64,000 nt of DNA, from NCBI GenBank assembly GCA_015179025.1, contig WHUX01000031.1, forward strand, positions 1-64,000, given 5' to 3'. The translations under genes and the position numbers were made by a program. Positions 49,501 to 59,930 of the stretch are shown here, piece by piece. Each line of letters starts with the position of its first letter. Position 1 is the first letter of the stretch. The notes beneath the pieces were generated by a model. The model did not search any database. It saw only the letters and a program-made list of their open reading frames with translations, and was not told the origin of the DNA. The DNA comes from Terfezia claveryi (Eukaryota > Ascomycota > Pezizomycetes > Pezizales > Pezizaceae).

Positions 49501-50403
49501 ATCCATTTCGTATTCCCACCATATGTCAATAAATCTCTATATCTTTACAAAGCATATATATTTTGCTGGCAATATTTCCGTTCATTTTGCAGTCCGCTAT
49601 GCTACCAAGAATGGACCGACAGGGTTTTCGTGGGGGCTGATGCATATCCTGGTGATGATGCATTACTCAGTGATATATGGAATATGTATGCGAGAAATCC
49701 ATACATTTACAGGCTTATATATATAAGTGTCTCAAAGTACGAGTTTCTCGCATATATATATATAAGCCTGCGAATGCATGGGCTTCTCGCATGTATGTAT
49801 CTAAGTGCGTGAATATAGGAGTTTCTTGAATATATATATATAAGCACGCGAGTGCATGAGTTTCTCGCATATATATATATAAGCCCACGAATGCATGAAT
49901 TCCTATAAAATATATCACAAAGCAAGAACTCCGTATATATCACAGTACCACTCGCAGTACCATGACTACGATTTCCCAATATGACTATTACCAGGCCAGG
50001 CATTGAATAGTACAGCACCCGTGTGAGAGAGGAGGCTGAACGCTATTGATCACTGTCATGCCACTTCTCTTGTTATCCCTTATCTCATTGTCTTTGGAAA
50101 GTCTATATTGTCGGCCTTAGCAGTCGGCCTTGGCAACTATAGTTTTCCTGTATATATACCTCCCTTCCCCGTGCATTTTCCCTTCGCTTTATATCCCAGC
50201 ACATTTATGGTGAGCATTAGAGTGAGTAATGGAGCGGGTATTAGGGCGAGTATTAGAGCGAGTTATTAGAGCGAGCATTGGAGCGAGTATTAGACCATGT
50301 GTTAGAGTGATTGAAGCAGCGAGAGCAAGTTCTATATATATATCTATTACATAATACTTCTATGTATATAATTATTAGTGAATACAATGGATATTTCCGC
50401 TGC
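46514..50403. mobile_element. FB3: long foldback element, right end cut by F
   Basis: Starts CATCAGCAAGAAATCG, then the family's GGACGC zone (46535-46800), 12-bp array (47057-47245), conserved stretch and TATA units (47565-47835). Instead of turning back there, it carries an inner insert of about 1.85 kb, itself palindromic, before the complementary TATA units (49690-49895) and 12-bp array (50208-50300). The right outer end is missing because LTR F begins at 50404. The symmetry axis is near 48765. Confidence 0.85.
47840..49690. repeat. FB3 inner palindrome
   Basis: 47840-48700 is the inverted, diverged complement of about 48830-49690. Matching landmarks: CATCACCGGGATATGCATC on the left with GATGCATATCCTGGTGATG on the right; GTACTGACCAAGTCCTAGG with CCCAAGACTTGGTCAGTAC; GTATAAATTATATAGATC with CTATATAATTTATAC. 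Similarity weakens towards the axis near 48765. No coding frame is supported. Confidence 0.82.
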
Positions 50404-50900
50404 TGTAACGATGGCTCTGGGGACAAGGCGACCAAGGGGCATGCTGGGGCAAGGGCAAGGCTAGGGTAACACATATGTAGGAACGCTATGTGTGTGACTA
50501 GAGAAGAGGCTAGGACGGTGGCAAGGGCAAGGGCAAGAGAGGCAGAGTGCAAGGGATACGACATACATGGAGGCAGTTGCCGAGTGTGTCAAGGGAGGCA
50601 GCTATGTTGCAGATTTGTTTGTACGAGCCAAGAATGTGCACAAGGGAGGTGCACAAGCGCTGGGAGAAGCAAGGTCCTGTATTAGGTATACAAGACGTTG
50701 GATGGGGATCCAACGAGAGGGCGGAGAGAGCAAGCTATATATACAGGCTTTCTTCCTAGCCAAGGCCACCGGAAGGAATAAGGTTCCCGAGACCCCTTAT
50801 CTCGGGAATAGAGATAACAATGATATCAATCAACAATAACGAGAGTCGTACGGAATTCCCTCTGACACTCAAACCCAGCTAGGAAAGGATGGTTGTGACA
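50404..50900 (-). repeat. LTR of fragment F
   Basis: TGTAACGATGGC ... GGTTGTGACA, then CTATCCCCCCTTTAGG as in element B. Inserted in the right arm of FB3 within TTTCCGCTGC. Confidence 0.88.
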
Positions 50901-51028
50901 CTATCCCCCCTTTAGGCTCCGAGCCCCAGCGATGAAAAGCAAGGCGAAAAGGCAAGACAAAAACAAACAAACAAACAAACAAGGTGAATAAGTAACCAAT
51001 AACCAATTCCAGGACGATAAGAACATCA

Positions 51029-51349
51029 TGAGGCGGGGTGGGGCTTCCGGAGGTAACTCTAGTGGAACAGGGTAACTAAGTCCTGTGCATTTTCCAGATC
51101 TTCGGCGGGTTGCTAGGTCGACTCTTCATCCCCTAACTACTTGACTTTATACTGAACTTGCCCATAGCGCTTCTTAGAATCCAGTACCTCCTTAACCTCC
51201 CACTCCTCTTCACCTGCAATCACTATGGGAGGGGCTGGGGGGTGCTTTTGCCCGAGGAGGGGAACATTGGCGGCTGGCTCAATCTCCGAGACGTGAACGA
51301 CCGGGTGGCGTTTGATGTCTTTAGAGAACTTCAACTGGTAGGCGTTATG
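51029..51349 (-). pseudogene. Fragment F integrase C-terminus and chromodomain
   Basis: NAYQLKFSKDIKRHPVVHV and EIEPAANVPLLGQKHPPAPP match the integrase tail of A and B; the chromodomain follows (EEEWEVKEVLDSKKRYG, QYKVK) with a stop replacing the conserved Trp at about 51137. Confidence 0.88.
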
Positions 51350-51490
51350 TAGTCTGGTTGGCACAATGACCCTCGAAGAGGGTCTGGTCCAAACCTTTTA
51401 TTTTTTGGGAGGCGACCGGTTCAAACTGGCATCTTGGCTTTTAGTATGCAACTCATGTATATAATTACGTACCAAACATAAACACAAACA
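51350..51490 (+). repeat. Element G left TIR
   Basis: Starts TAGTCTGGTTGGCACAATG and ends ATAAACACAAACA. An internal hairpin GACCCTC-GAA-GAGGGTC sits at 51368-51384, 18 bp from the end. It differs from the right TIR at three positions, all transitions. Confidence 0.95.
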
Positions 51491-51578
51491 CAACACCAAC
51501 CTAGACAGATCAACAATTCTCTCTCCCTTTCCATTTGACCGGACCATACTTTGTGACCGCAGCTATTAGCTACCAATA

Positions 51579-53708
51579 ATGCCTCCGAAAAAGCTGAGTC
51601 TGAAGACAGCTAAAGGTGCTACTAGCAAGAAGAGGAAAGCTGTAGAGGTTGATGAACCTCCAACCTCAACGCCGTCCCGGCCACCTAAGACTAGAGTTCC
51701 TGTGGTTGAGAAAGATTATGTGGATATTGAAGATTCCGATCAATATCACAATAGTGAGGATGAGAAGGTGGTCATCGGGTCTACACCTGTCCGGGACCCA
51801 TCAATTGCGACCAGCTCTATTTACTATACAGAGCCTGCTCCACCAAAGCGCCCAAAGTTAGGAAGTAATCAGGTACCCACGCCACTGAAGCCACTGGGCT
51901 CCATCCAGAACTTTCATGTTAGTTTCAAGTCAGATGTGGAAGCCGCATTCAGGGAATCTGAGGATGTCTTACTTAGGGTGAACTTTCATATCCGGGTGGC
52001 AGCATGGCAATCCTTTGAGTTCAACAAGGATCTGCGTGTGAATTTCGTGCAAGCAGCCTTTGGAATTACCAGGGCTCAGGCCTTTAATATGGATGTGGAG
52101 GATGACCGGGAAGTAAAGGGGCCCAGGGCGTTGGGCCTAGTCGTCGGGAAGCAGATTCGAAAGTACTCCAATGTGTTGATGAAAAATATGAGGGAAAATT
52201 TTCTGTGCCTTTTACGTATGTTATTTGAGTACGAAGGTGCCCAGAAGATGTTGGAAAGCCTTCTAGTAGTGGTAGAAACAAGAGGGGCCCGAGCCTTCAA
52301 CGAACATTACTCGGTTATCGAAGAGGAAGAGATCAATGAGATCTTTATAAAGAATAACGTTTACTTGGTTGCAGATGTTTGGGGGCCAGTTATGGATGTA
52401 GTAGACAAGGATTACCTTCTCACAGCTCCGGATTGGTCAGGAAAATTCATCAACAGGACCTGTCAGATATTGGCATGGCTTTTGTCCTATTTTATAAAGA
52501 GCTCCAAGAACTCTCGAGATGATATGAGAAATTTTGATGTAAGTTCCGCTAGAATTCAGCTATTGAACATCTATAATTAATTCTAATTCGAATTGATATA
52601 GCATTCACATCCATGTATTCCAACTGAGCTGCAGACAAATGCCCTCATGAAAGGAAATATTGTCCCGAATGGAAATTTCCCAGAAATCAAGAGACCAGAT
52701 CGTTGGACAAGACGTCCTGTCTTATGCAATTATGGAAAGCTTCAATATACGAAGTTGGCCGAGAAAGAAGCGGAAAACTTTATTGAAGAGTTAATCGATG
52801 GTGTTCTCGAGGACGAGTCTTCGGGAATTAAGGTACCCAAAATGCCAGTTCATTTGGATGAGGTGCTTGATACTATGGAGACTGTGGAGCAGGGAGAATG
52901 GTTCAGGGAACTATTCAAGGCAAAACGACTGTCTATGAGCAGAGTGAAGGTTGAACTTGATAAAGGAATCAAGACAGTGGAGGAGACATGTTTGGGGACT
53001 GAAGGGTGGTTCAAGGAGCTCAAAATTGCGATGGCAGGTTCACGTAATACGAGAATGCAAACAATTCTAGCAGAGAGATTTAAAAAGGGCATTCGGGCGA
53101 TTTTTGTGGATGCTGAGGCTAGGGAGAAAGGGTTGGCAATAAGTGCTAAATTAGGGTTTGTGGGATTGGATGCAGAGCAAAATATTGAAGGTCTATCAAC
53201 CACTGAAATTTGGGGTGGGTTTTTAGCATGAGTGGCCTGTATGAAGGAGATAGGTCTCTTTAATTCGGCAGTTGATGGGTATGATATAGCGGTGGCCAGG
53301 CTTCGCGCAGAAGAGCAAACTGCAACAAGAAGTCATATGCAGGGGCAAGGGCTACTTGCTGGGTCATTGCCAGCAGGCGGAAAACCCAACGGGGGGAGCC
53401 AAATACAGGCAGGTGAGATGCAAGGAGGGATGTTTATGCCGCCACAAATGCCCACTCAAATGTCAGCACAAATGGCTGAGGGCTTTTTCAAAGCATGGTT
53501 TCAACAAAATGGTATGATGGGGGTACCAACGGATCAAGAAATGCATAACAGGGCCCTGTCTTCTCCTGTGGAGTCAGTAGGAGCCAGAGGAGCTAGCCAA
53601 GGCAATGAAGAGTCTAAGGAAGAGATGACGGTTGATGGCTTGGGTACTAGTTGGCCTAGTAGTGCTGGGTCGAGTCCGCGTGTGGAGCCCCGTCATCTTA
53701 GTGTGTGA
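51579..53708 (+). pseudogene. Element G gene 1: unknown protein, one in-frame stop
   Basis: ATG 51579; one intron at 52539-52601 (GTAAGT...ATATAG, 63 bp, phase 0) joins two exons in frame; TGA at 53229-53231 interrupts the second (CGA-to-TGA fits); stop at 53706-53708. Length would be about 688 residues. The N-terminus is basic and Pro/Ser-rich with KKRKAVEVDE, a nuclear-localisation-like motif; the middle (about residues 120-530) is a mixed alpha/beta-like region with no motif I know (FGITRAQAFNMDVEDD, VWGPVMDVVDKDY); the C-terminus is Met/Gln/Gly-rich (MPPQMPTQMSAQMAEGFF). First gene inside the left TIR. It may be a DNA-binding accessory protein, but that is inference. Confidence 0.75.
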
Positions 53709-53878
53709 TGAGGTATCAGGTAGTCTAAATTGCATTAGGTAGTATACTAGTAATGATTGCTTCATGTGTTTGATATTTTTACTCAATAAGCTAAATTAAT
53801 TCAATAGACTAAAGTACGCCAGTTTAGTCTCTTGTGGATACTGTAGGCATCAAATGACGTCAAAATAGTGTTGTTGGG

Positions 53879-56625
53879 GTGGAGATACTCATCTATTATT
53901 ACCTTTGTTTTGTTTTTGCCTTTGGACTTATCAACAACCCATATCTGCTATCTGCATTTTGTTCACTTGATCTCTCCGTCCTTCAACAACCTCAGTTACC
54001 ACTACAACAATCCAAAATCCGGCATCCAAAAATAAGTTCCAGTACACCAATACAAGATTGGGAATTGTCCAATGAATATAAGTAAAAAGAACGAGCAATG
54101 ATAGCACTTACGGAGCATCGAACCGGGTTTACACCAAAGGCTGCACAGACCCGCTTCGCAATGGCCTTAGTGAGTGGACAAGATGTGAGTTGCGTGGCTG
54201 CTACTGGGTTTGGGAAAAGTCTGGCCTTTCAGATGGTAATGTTTATGATCCCCAAAAAGGTATCCTTTATTATTACAGCAATCGAGGCATTGAGACAGGA
54301 CCAGGTAAATGCATGCAATAAGTTCAGACTGAAAGCTATCTCCTTAATAGAAGGGAGTTTGAGCAATAATCCCAAGATATTGGAGGATATAGTTTTGGGC
54401 AAGTATGATATGGGTATGGAATTCGAGCAATATCTCAAGTAATGCTGTCTATTAACATACATGATAGTATATTTGGCTCCTGAACGATTAATGGACAAAA
54501 CAAGCCTCCTACACAAATTGCTTTTTAAGGGCGGCGAAAAACTCAAAAGTATCATTAGATTTATTTTAATAGATGAAAGTCACTTGGTGATTGACTGGTA
54601 TGTGTTCTATGTTTATATATTTGGCCGAGTAAACACAAAACTCCCTATAAAGCTTTAGCGTCTTCGTCAATATTTTGGCGTCTTCGCTAAAATTTTGGCA
54701 TCTTCGTCAAAATTTTAGCGAAGACGCCAAAATTTCTGGCTCCTTTGCTTGGCTTCTTCGCTAGCATTTTGGCTTCTTCGCTAGCATTTTGGCTTCTTCG
54801 CTAGCATTTTGGCTTCTTCTCTAGCATTTTGGCTTCTTCGCTGGCATTTTGGCTTCTTCGCTGGCATTTTGGCTTCTTTGCTAGCATTTTGGCGAAGAAG
54901 GGCATAATTCCTTACTAACGGGAAACAAAGGGGAAATCATTTTCGGACCGATTTTGCTAGACTGGATACATTACGATATCTCCTAGGATCTAAAGTGCCC
55001 TTCGGGGCATGCACCGCAACTGCAACCCCCGAGAAACTCCTCCTGATTCGAGCTGGCTTAGGGATTAAGGAATCGGCTGTGAGTATTAGAGAACCCCTGA
55101 ATCGCGGGAACTTGTTCTATTCGGTGAAAAAAATCATTAGGCCAGAAAATGGCGAAGATGATCTCAGTTTCCTTATTCCTGATACACCTTTGGAAAAGGA
55201 TATATTCAAAGTGTCTAAGGGTATTCCTTCAACTATAGTCTATGTGGACAATATACGAGGGAGTATAGATATAGCTGCGACCCTGTACAATCGACTTCCT
55301 GGCACCTGCTTAATTCGTCCACCAGTTCCTAAGGTTTAGGATGGAAACCCTCGTTCATATGGTGAGCGCATGGTTTGTTTCTACCATGCAGGGTTATCCT
55401 CTACAATGAAAAAATACATGCAAGATGATTGGAGGAGTGGTTTAACTAGGGTTTTGATAGCTACCTCAGCATGGGGCATGGGAGTACATGACTCAAGGGT
55501 GGAACGAGTTATACAATGGAGAGCTCAAAGACTGGAAAACCTAGATATCCTTATTCAACGATTTGGGCGTTGTACCCGGGATCCCTCTATTCAAGGCGTA
55601 TGTATCTTATATGCCGAAAAAGCTTTTTTTGGCGAACGGTCACTACCCGATAAAATGCTCAGTATACTAAACAGGCAAAGGCGTAAACATGGGGAATCAG
55701 TTAAATAAGCCACGGGAGATCAAAGACGAGGTGGTATTGAAATTGGATTATACAAGTTTATAAATACACCTGGAGAAAACAAGTGTCAACGAAAGACTAT
55801 CTTGGGATACTATGCAGATCCAGCATATTCCCAGGCTCAGGAACACTTGATATCATTCGGTGCTTGTTGTGATATTTGCGGTGCAGCAGATATCCAAGCT
55901 ATCCAGAGGTTAGCACCCCAGACAAATACAGCAATGGTACATACGCACACAAGGCCTTTACATTCTTTTCCCCATGCATCTATAGGGCTATAAGCTCACG
56001 TTTGTACTGCTTTGGAAAATATGCGCAGAGCACTGTTCATACATGACTATACAGATACCCCTTACCTACAAGTTACTCACATTCTATTACACACACAGAT
56101 ACTCTCGCTTTCCAACAAGTCCAGAGGCATATCAGCCCCCAATCACATCCTCATGGTTCGTGGACTTACTTTCGACCGCACCCTATATAAAAAATACGGT
56201 AATGGATAATGGATATAACTTTTAGTTGCTTTATAAAGTCATTTCACTAATAAATTTCCCCAACAGGACTAGATATCGTCCACTGTATTGTCGAAAGCAT
56301 TGTATCCTATAGTGATTCTCAGCAATCGATTTAAAATAATACAGCACAAGAAACCAACGACTTACAAGACAACCAGTCCAACCAGACTAATGACCAGTCA
56401 CATAACCTGGAAATCCCTGTGTCTACCAGTCTACCAGTGCTTAACCAAACTCAACAACTAGCAATGCAATATTCGGCCTTTACAGTGAAACAACTAGGAA
56501 AAATACTCCTAACTCGCCAGATGAAGAAAACCGGCAGAAATAAAAAACAGTTGATTGATAGACTCATAGCTGCCGATTTACTGCTTACTCTCAATGGTAA
56601 TCCAATATCTGAACTTGCAGCATAA
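53879..56625 (+). pseudogene. Element G gene 2: RecQ-type DNA helicase with SAP-like tail
   Basis: Helicase motifs in order: motif I AATGFGKSLAFQM; Ia AIEALRQDQV; YLAPERL; motif II ILIDESHLVIDW; FRTDFARLDTLRYLL; motif III ACTATATPEK; motif IV STIVYVDNIRGS; motif V LIATSAWGMGV; motif VI IQRFGRCTRDP. A RecQ zinc-binding region follows (CQRKTILGYY ... ACCDICGAAD). Introns: 54414-54467 (54 bp) and 54598-54930 (333 bp), each restoring a canonical motif. Stops at 54083 (TAA), 55337 (TAG), 55706 (TAA) and 55991 (TAA) all fit Gln codons. A further probable intron ends near 56266, then a Gln/Asn-rich linker and a SAP-like segment (FTVKQLGKILL ... KKQLIDRLIAAD) at 56480-56580. The exact start upstream of 54083 is uncertain. 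Confidence 0.85.
54657..54893 (+). repeat. Minisatellite inside helicase intron 2
   Basis: About seven units of 20 bp (ATTTTGGCTTCTTCGCTAGC) at 54753-54893, preceded by related units on both strands (54657-54735) that can form a hairpin: ATTTTGGCGTCTTCGC against GCGAAGACGCCAAAAT. It accounts for most of a 333-bp intron, while the other introns here are 54 and 63 bp. Confidence 0.88.
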
Positions 56626-56806
56626 TGGCACAAGGCCCTCAACTCAGCTGTCTGCTTACCATGCATTCAAGAACAAGTTCTTCACAATTTAATGCACCTA
56701 ATGTAACTAGCTAATACTATCAATTACCATTCTTGCAAAGAATCGAAAAATGTGTGCACAGGTAGATAGAAAGCTTGTTATTGCTAACGAAAAGAACAAC
56801 TAACGT

Positions 56807-59236
56807 TTATAGATCAACATCCATTCCTTCCACATAGTCCTCATTCTCTTCCTTTTGCTCATCTTCCAACTCTAATTGGTCAGCTAGCCACAAAGTCCTT
56901 AATACACGCATCCGGCTACAGCCCAGACTCCTACTCAAAAATTCCGGCCACCACTTGCCATCTCTTATTTTTTCCAAACCACTATTCATCATGTCGACCA
57001 CTTCTTCAATAGCTTGATAATCAATTGTAGCTCCTCCTCTACCTCTTACAAACCGCACAACATCATCCTCTAACAACTTCCCCAATAATGATTTGACATC
57101 AGCAGAAGAGTCTTGTTTTACACGATTACCAGAATGTCTCCTAATACTCAGGCCACACCGAAGGTCATCTTTTACGGCTATTAGATGTAGGGCACACCGC
57201 GCAATGACATTACGTTGGTGATCTTCCAACATTTCGGATCCACCTGGATTGTACTGATACTTGTATACTCTAACCAGCTCTTCCATGAACTCGTCCAAAC
57301 CCAAGCACTTACCCCTCCGCCCACGGGGATTGATAACCCAATTCCGCCGAATAATCTGTTTCAATTGATCATTCCACTCTCCAAGCATCCCACAGCGGAT
57401 ATCTATTAACTCGGGCCCATACTTGCTTGCATTAGAAGAACCCAGGAACTGAGGCCCCCAAATTTGCAAGATAAGCTCCATAAATCCAATATCGCTCTCT
57501 AGAATAGCCTTATAGAATGCACGGAATTCCAACTCCATCCTCACAAACAACAGGATATTTTCATGCACCTTGTCTCTTTTCTCCTCTTCGCCATCACGCA
57601 GCTCACTCACATAAGTGTATGCTAACTTCTTGGACACTCCCTTGATGACCTCCCTCCACAAAATATCTCCATTTACACATTTTCTCCAGAACAACTCCCA
57701 GCTCGAAGCGCTCCCCTCTGCCACTATCAGTCCCATCAAAATTGCTTCTAAATAGTCTCTGGTGAAGTCCATACATGCCCAGAAATTCGTTGCCTTGTCA
57801 TCGATATATTTTCTTCCCAATTTCTTGTTGAATGAGCTTAATGTCCCTAATGCTGACCCATTCGTAGCCCCCAAAAATGCCTTCATCATCACCTTTTTAA
57901 AGTTCATATTCGTATATAAAGGGCCCAACATTGGCTGCACAAATGCAAAGTCTTCCCCGGGAACATCCCCTTCCCTCTGCTTTTAGATGCTCCGAACATG
58001 TTCGGCGAGCAATTGGTCACCCCCAACTAGGAATATTCCTCTCATGAGCTGCTCCTTCTTATACCCCAGGTCATCAATTAGAACCCTACTGATTCCTCTC
58101 AAATTTCCCTCCGTTGATGATTGCTCGATATCCATCAAGGAGAATGGTGTAATCGTATTTGCCTCCAAATCTAACACTTCCACTTATGGCTTCTTGAACT
58201 CATTTTCCCCAATTGCCAACTCGCCTCTTCCCACGTACTTTTTCAACAGCTCAACCATATACCATTCATTATGTTGCTTCATTACTTCGAAGGCTTGTTG
58301 ACTCGGGTCCAGAGCACAAGGAGACATATTAACCCTGGCTCCCGGGTTTGCCCATTCTCGGGGTATGAACTGATGGTTTGCAGGCATCCCGAACACTGAC
58401 GTACAATAACCCCCAGTACTATTTACCATCAATCCAGACCTTGTGCTGATAGCATCACGTACACCAACCATCTTATTGACGTTATCAAGGGAAATCAACA
58501 TTGCCTGTTTCGCTGCATCCTTTGCTGCCTGATCTTTGAGTGCCTCAGACAGTTTGCAAAGCACACTATTGACATGTGAGAATGATAAGCACCACCCCAG
58601 TTTGTGGCAGACTTCTACTATAGCCTTAGACATATTATCTGCGTAGAAGAAAATTCCCATTATTGTTTGAAACCCATTCATGAGCTGATTGCGACAATTC
58701 AACATACTTAACACCCCAGCTGTAATAACTTTACTAGTATTCTCTCTTGGAGTCCTACCTGAACATATGGACTGACATAGCCTCCAGATCAATGGAGCCT
58801 TTTGTTCAACGTAGGTCTGCATATCTTCAAAACCGGAGGAAATGCTTTCAGTCAATTTTGTATTGTCCTTATTCTTTGCATACCGCAGTACACTGCTGGT
58901 ATCTCGAAACAATTCCTTTGCTTCACCCTCCACATAACCCACCACCATATCACATAGTAGATCTTTTGGTACTTGTTCGTACATTGGTAACCATACCTCA
59001 ATAGCTTCCCGGCACCCAGGACCCTTGAGAAACACCCATCTTTCCTGTTTGACCTCATCATTAAGCGACCATTGGGATAAAAACGCTCTCATACCTCCAA
59101 AGTGCTTCTTTATCAGGTCAGAGATTTCACGCAGCTTCGGTGCTGCATCTTCCCTGGCACATTCCGTTCTCCAGTGGAGCAAGGGAGCAGGTGGCTTAGG
59201 GGGTCTCCCGCGAGTTTCTTTACGTTCAATTTCCAT
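56807..59236 (-). pseudogene. Element G gene 3: DUF6589-like protein, two in-frame stops
   Basis: ATG 59236 (MEIERKETRGRPPKPP, an AT-hook-like GRPPKPP) to stop at 56807, 809 residues in one frame without introns. TAA at 58184-58186 and TAA at 57983-57985 both fit CAA Gln. Marks recalled from the DUF6589 family: a Cys/Leu-rich region with NQLMNGFQTIMGIFFYA, SLDNVNKMVGVRD (about residue 250), and LVGGDQLLAEHVRS (about residue 410). The Asp residues of DNVN and GDQL are candidates for metal binding, which would fit a transposase, but catalytic function is not shown. The acidic C-terminus (EDEQKEENEDYVEGMDVDL) ends 180 bp from the helicase gene, convergent. Confidence 0.78.
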
Positions 59237-59307
59237 AGATTTTTGCAATCTAGTTTATAATGGGACGTGATTTATGGTTATTGGCAACGAGAAGGATGCT
59301 GGGAGTC

Positions 59308-59448
59308 TGTTTGTGTTTATGTTTGGTACATAATTATATACATGAGTTGCATACTAAAAGCCAAGACGCCAGTTTGAACCGGTCGCCTCCCAAAAAATAA
59401 AAGGTTTGGACCAGACCCTCTTCGAGGGTCGTTGTGCCAACCAGACTA
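59308..59448 (-). repeat. Element G right TIR
   Basis: Inverted complement of 51350-51490; outer end CATTGTGCCAACCAGACTA-like with one change (CGTTGTGCC). Hairpin GACCCTC/GAGGGTC at 59414-59430. Confidence 0.95.
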
Positions 59449-59453
59449 GGCGT

Positions 59454-59909
59454 TGTGGTGGCTAGGAAGTTATTTGTGATGAGGGTAACAGGAAAAGTTA
59501 TTTTAACTTAGTTTGTTAGCCTCGCTGGAAAGGGGGTATATTATACAGGGGAATTCTTGTACTTGGACACACTCATTAAGAAATATACGCATCGTTTTTA
59601 TGCACAAAAGAAAGTACTAGAATCTTCGCTCTGTTACCTCAAGATGATTGATAGCCAGCTTCGTATGCCGCTGTCGATTGTCTTTTACTTTTTCTTGAGG
59701 CTTTACTCTATCACTTGTGTATGTTGAGACACGTAAGTCTTAAGAATTGCTTATCTCTCGTTAGATCGATCTTCGCTTATAGGATTTTCGCTTATCGTAA
59801 GAATACTCCACGATGATTCTGCGAGATTCCAGTGGATTCCGCCAGCTCATTTGCCTCTCCAGACATCTAAGACAGTAATAGTCACTCTGACTATTTGCGA
59901 TCTTCTTCA
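59454..59909 (+). repeat. Probable 5' LTR of element H
   Basis: Bounds are inferred: TGTGGTGGC at 59454 as start, CTTCTTCA ending at 59909 just before the primer-binding site. If right, H is inserted five bases after the end of element G, within its target duplication. Confidence 0.5.
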
Positions 59910-59912
59910 TAT

Positions 59913-59930
59913 TGGTCCCTTCGACCGGAG
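59913..59930 (+). other. Primer-binding site of element H
   Basis: TGGTCCCTTCGACCGGAG is the complement of a plausible tRNA 3' end (CTCCGGTCGAAGGGACCA). It lies 3 bp after the proposed LTR end. Confidence 0.6.

Larger units (their letters stand above)
50404..51349 (-). mobile_element. Fragment F: 3' end of a gypsy element related to A and B
   Basis: A 497-bp LTR (50404-50900) followed by the polypurine tract and the 3' end of pol on the minus strand, cut at 51350 by element G. The continuation does not appear at 59449 apart from a few bases, so the rest of F should lie beyond element H, outside the window. Confidence 0.85.
51350..59448. mobile_element. Element G: 8.1-kb TIR transposon with RecQ-type helicase and DUF6589-like gene
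   Basis: Bounded by 141-bp terminal inverted repeats with 138 identical positions. Flanks are GGCGTTATG (51341-51349) and GGCGTTGTG (59449-59457), a 9-bp target duplication with one transition. Inside: an unknown gene (plus), a RecQ-type helicase (plus) and a DUF6589-like gene (minus, convergent). Coding starts lie 88 bp (left) and 71 bp (right) from the TIRs, so promoters are probably in or next to them. No RNase H-DDE transposase of a family I can name is visible; the DUF6589-like protein is the best transposase candidate. All three genes carry RIP-type stops, so this copy is inactive. Confidence 0.88.

Noticed and set aside
51350..59448. Element G as a Helitron
   Set aside because: The helicase has RecQ motifs and no Rep domain is visible, and the element has long TIRs and a target duplication, which Helitrons lack.
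51341..59457. Element G as a Mutator-like element on the basis of the 9-bp duplication
   Set aside because: No MULE transposase or zinc-finger motifs are visible and the gene set does not fit; the duplication length alone is too weak.
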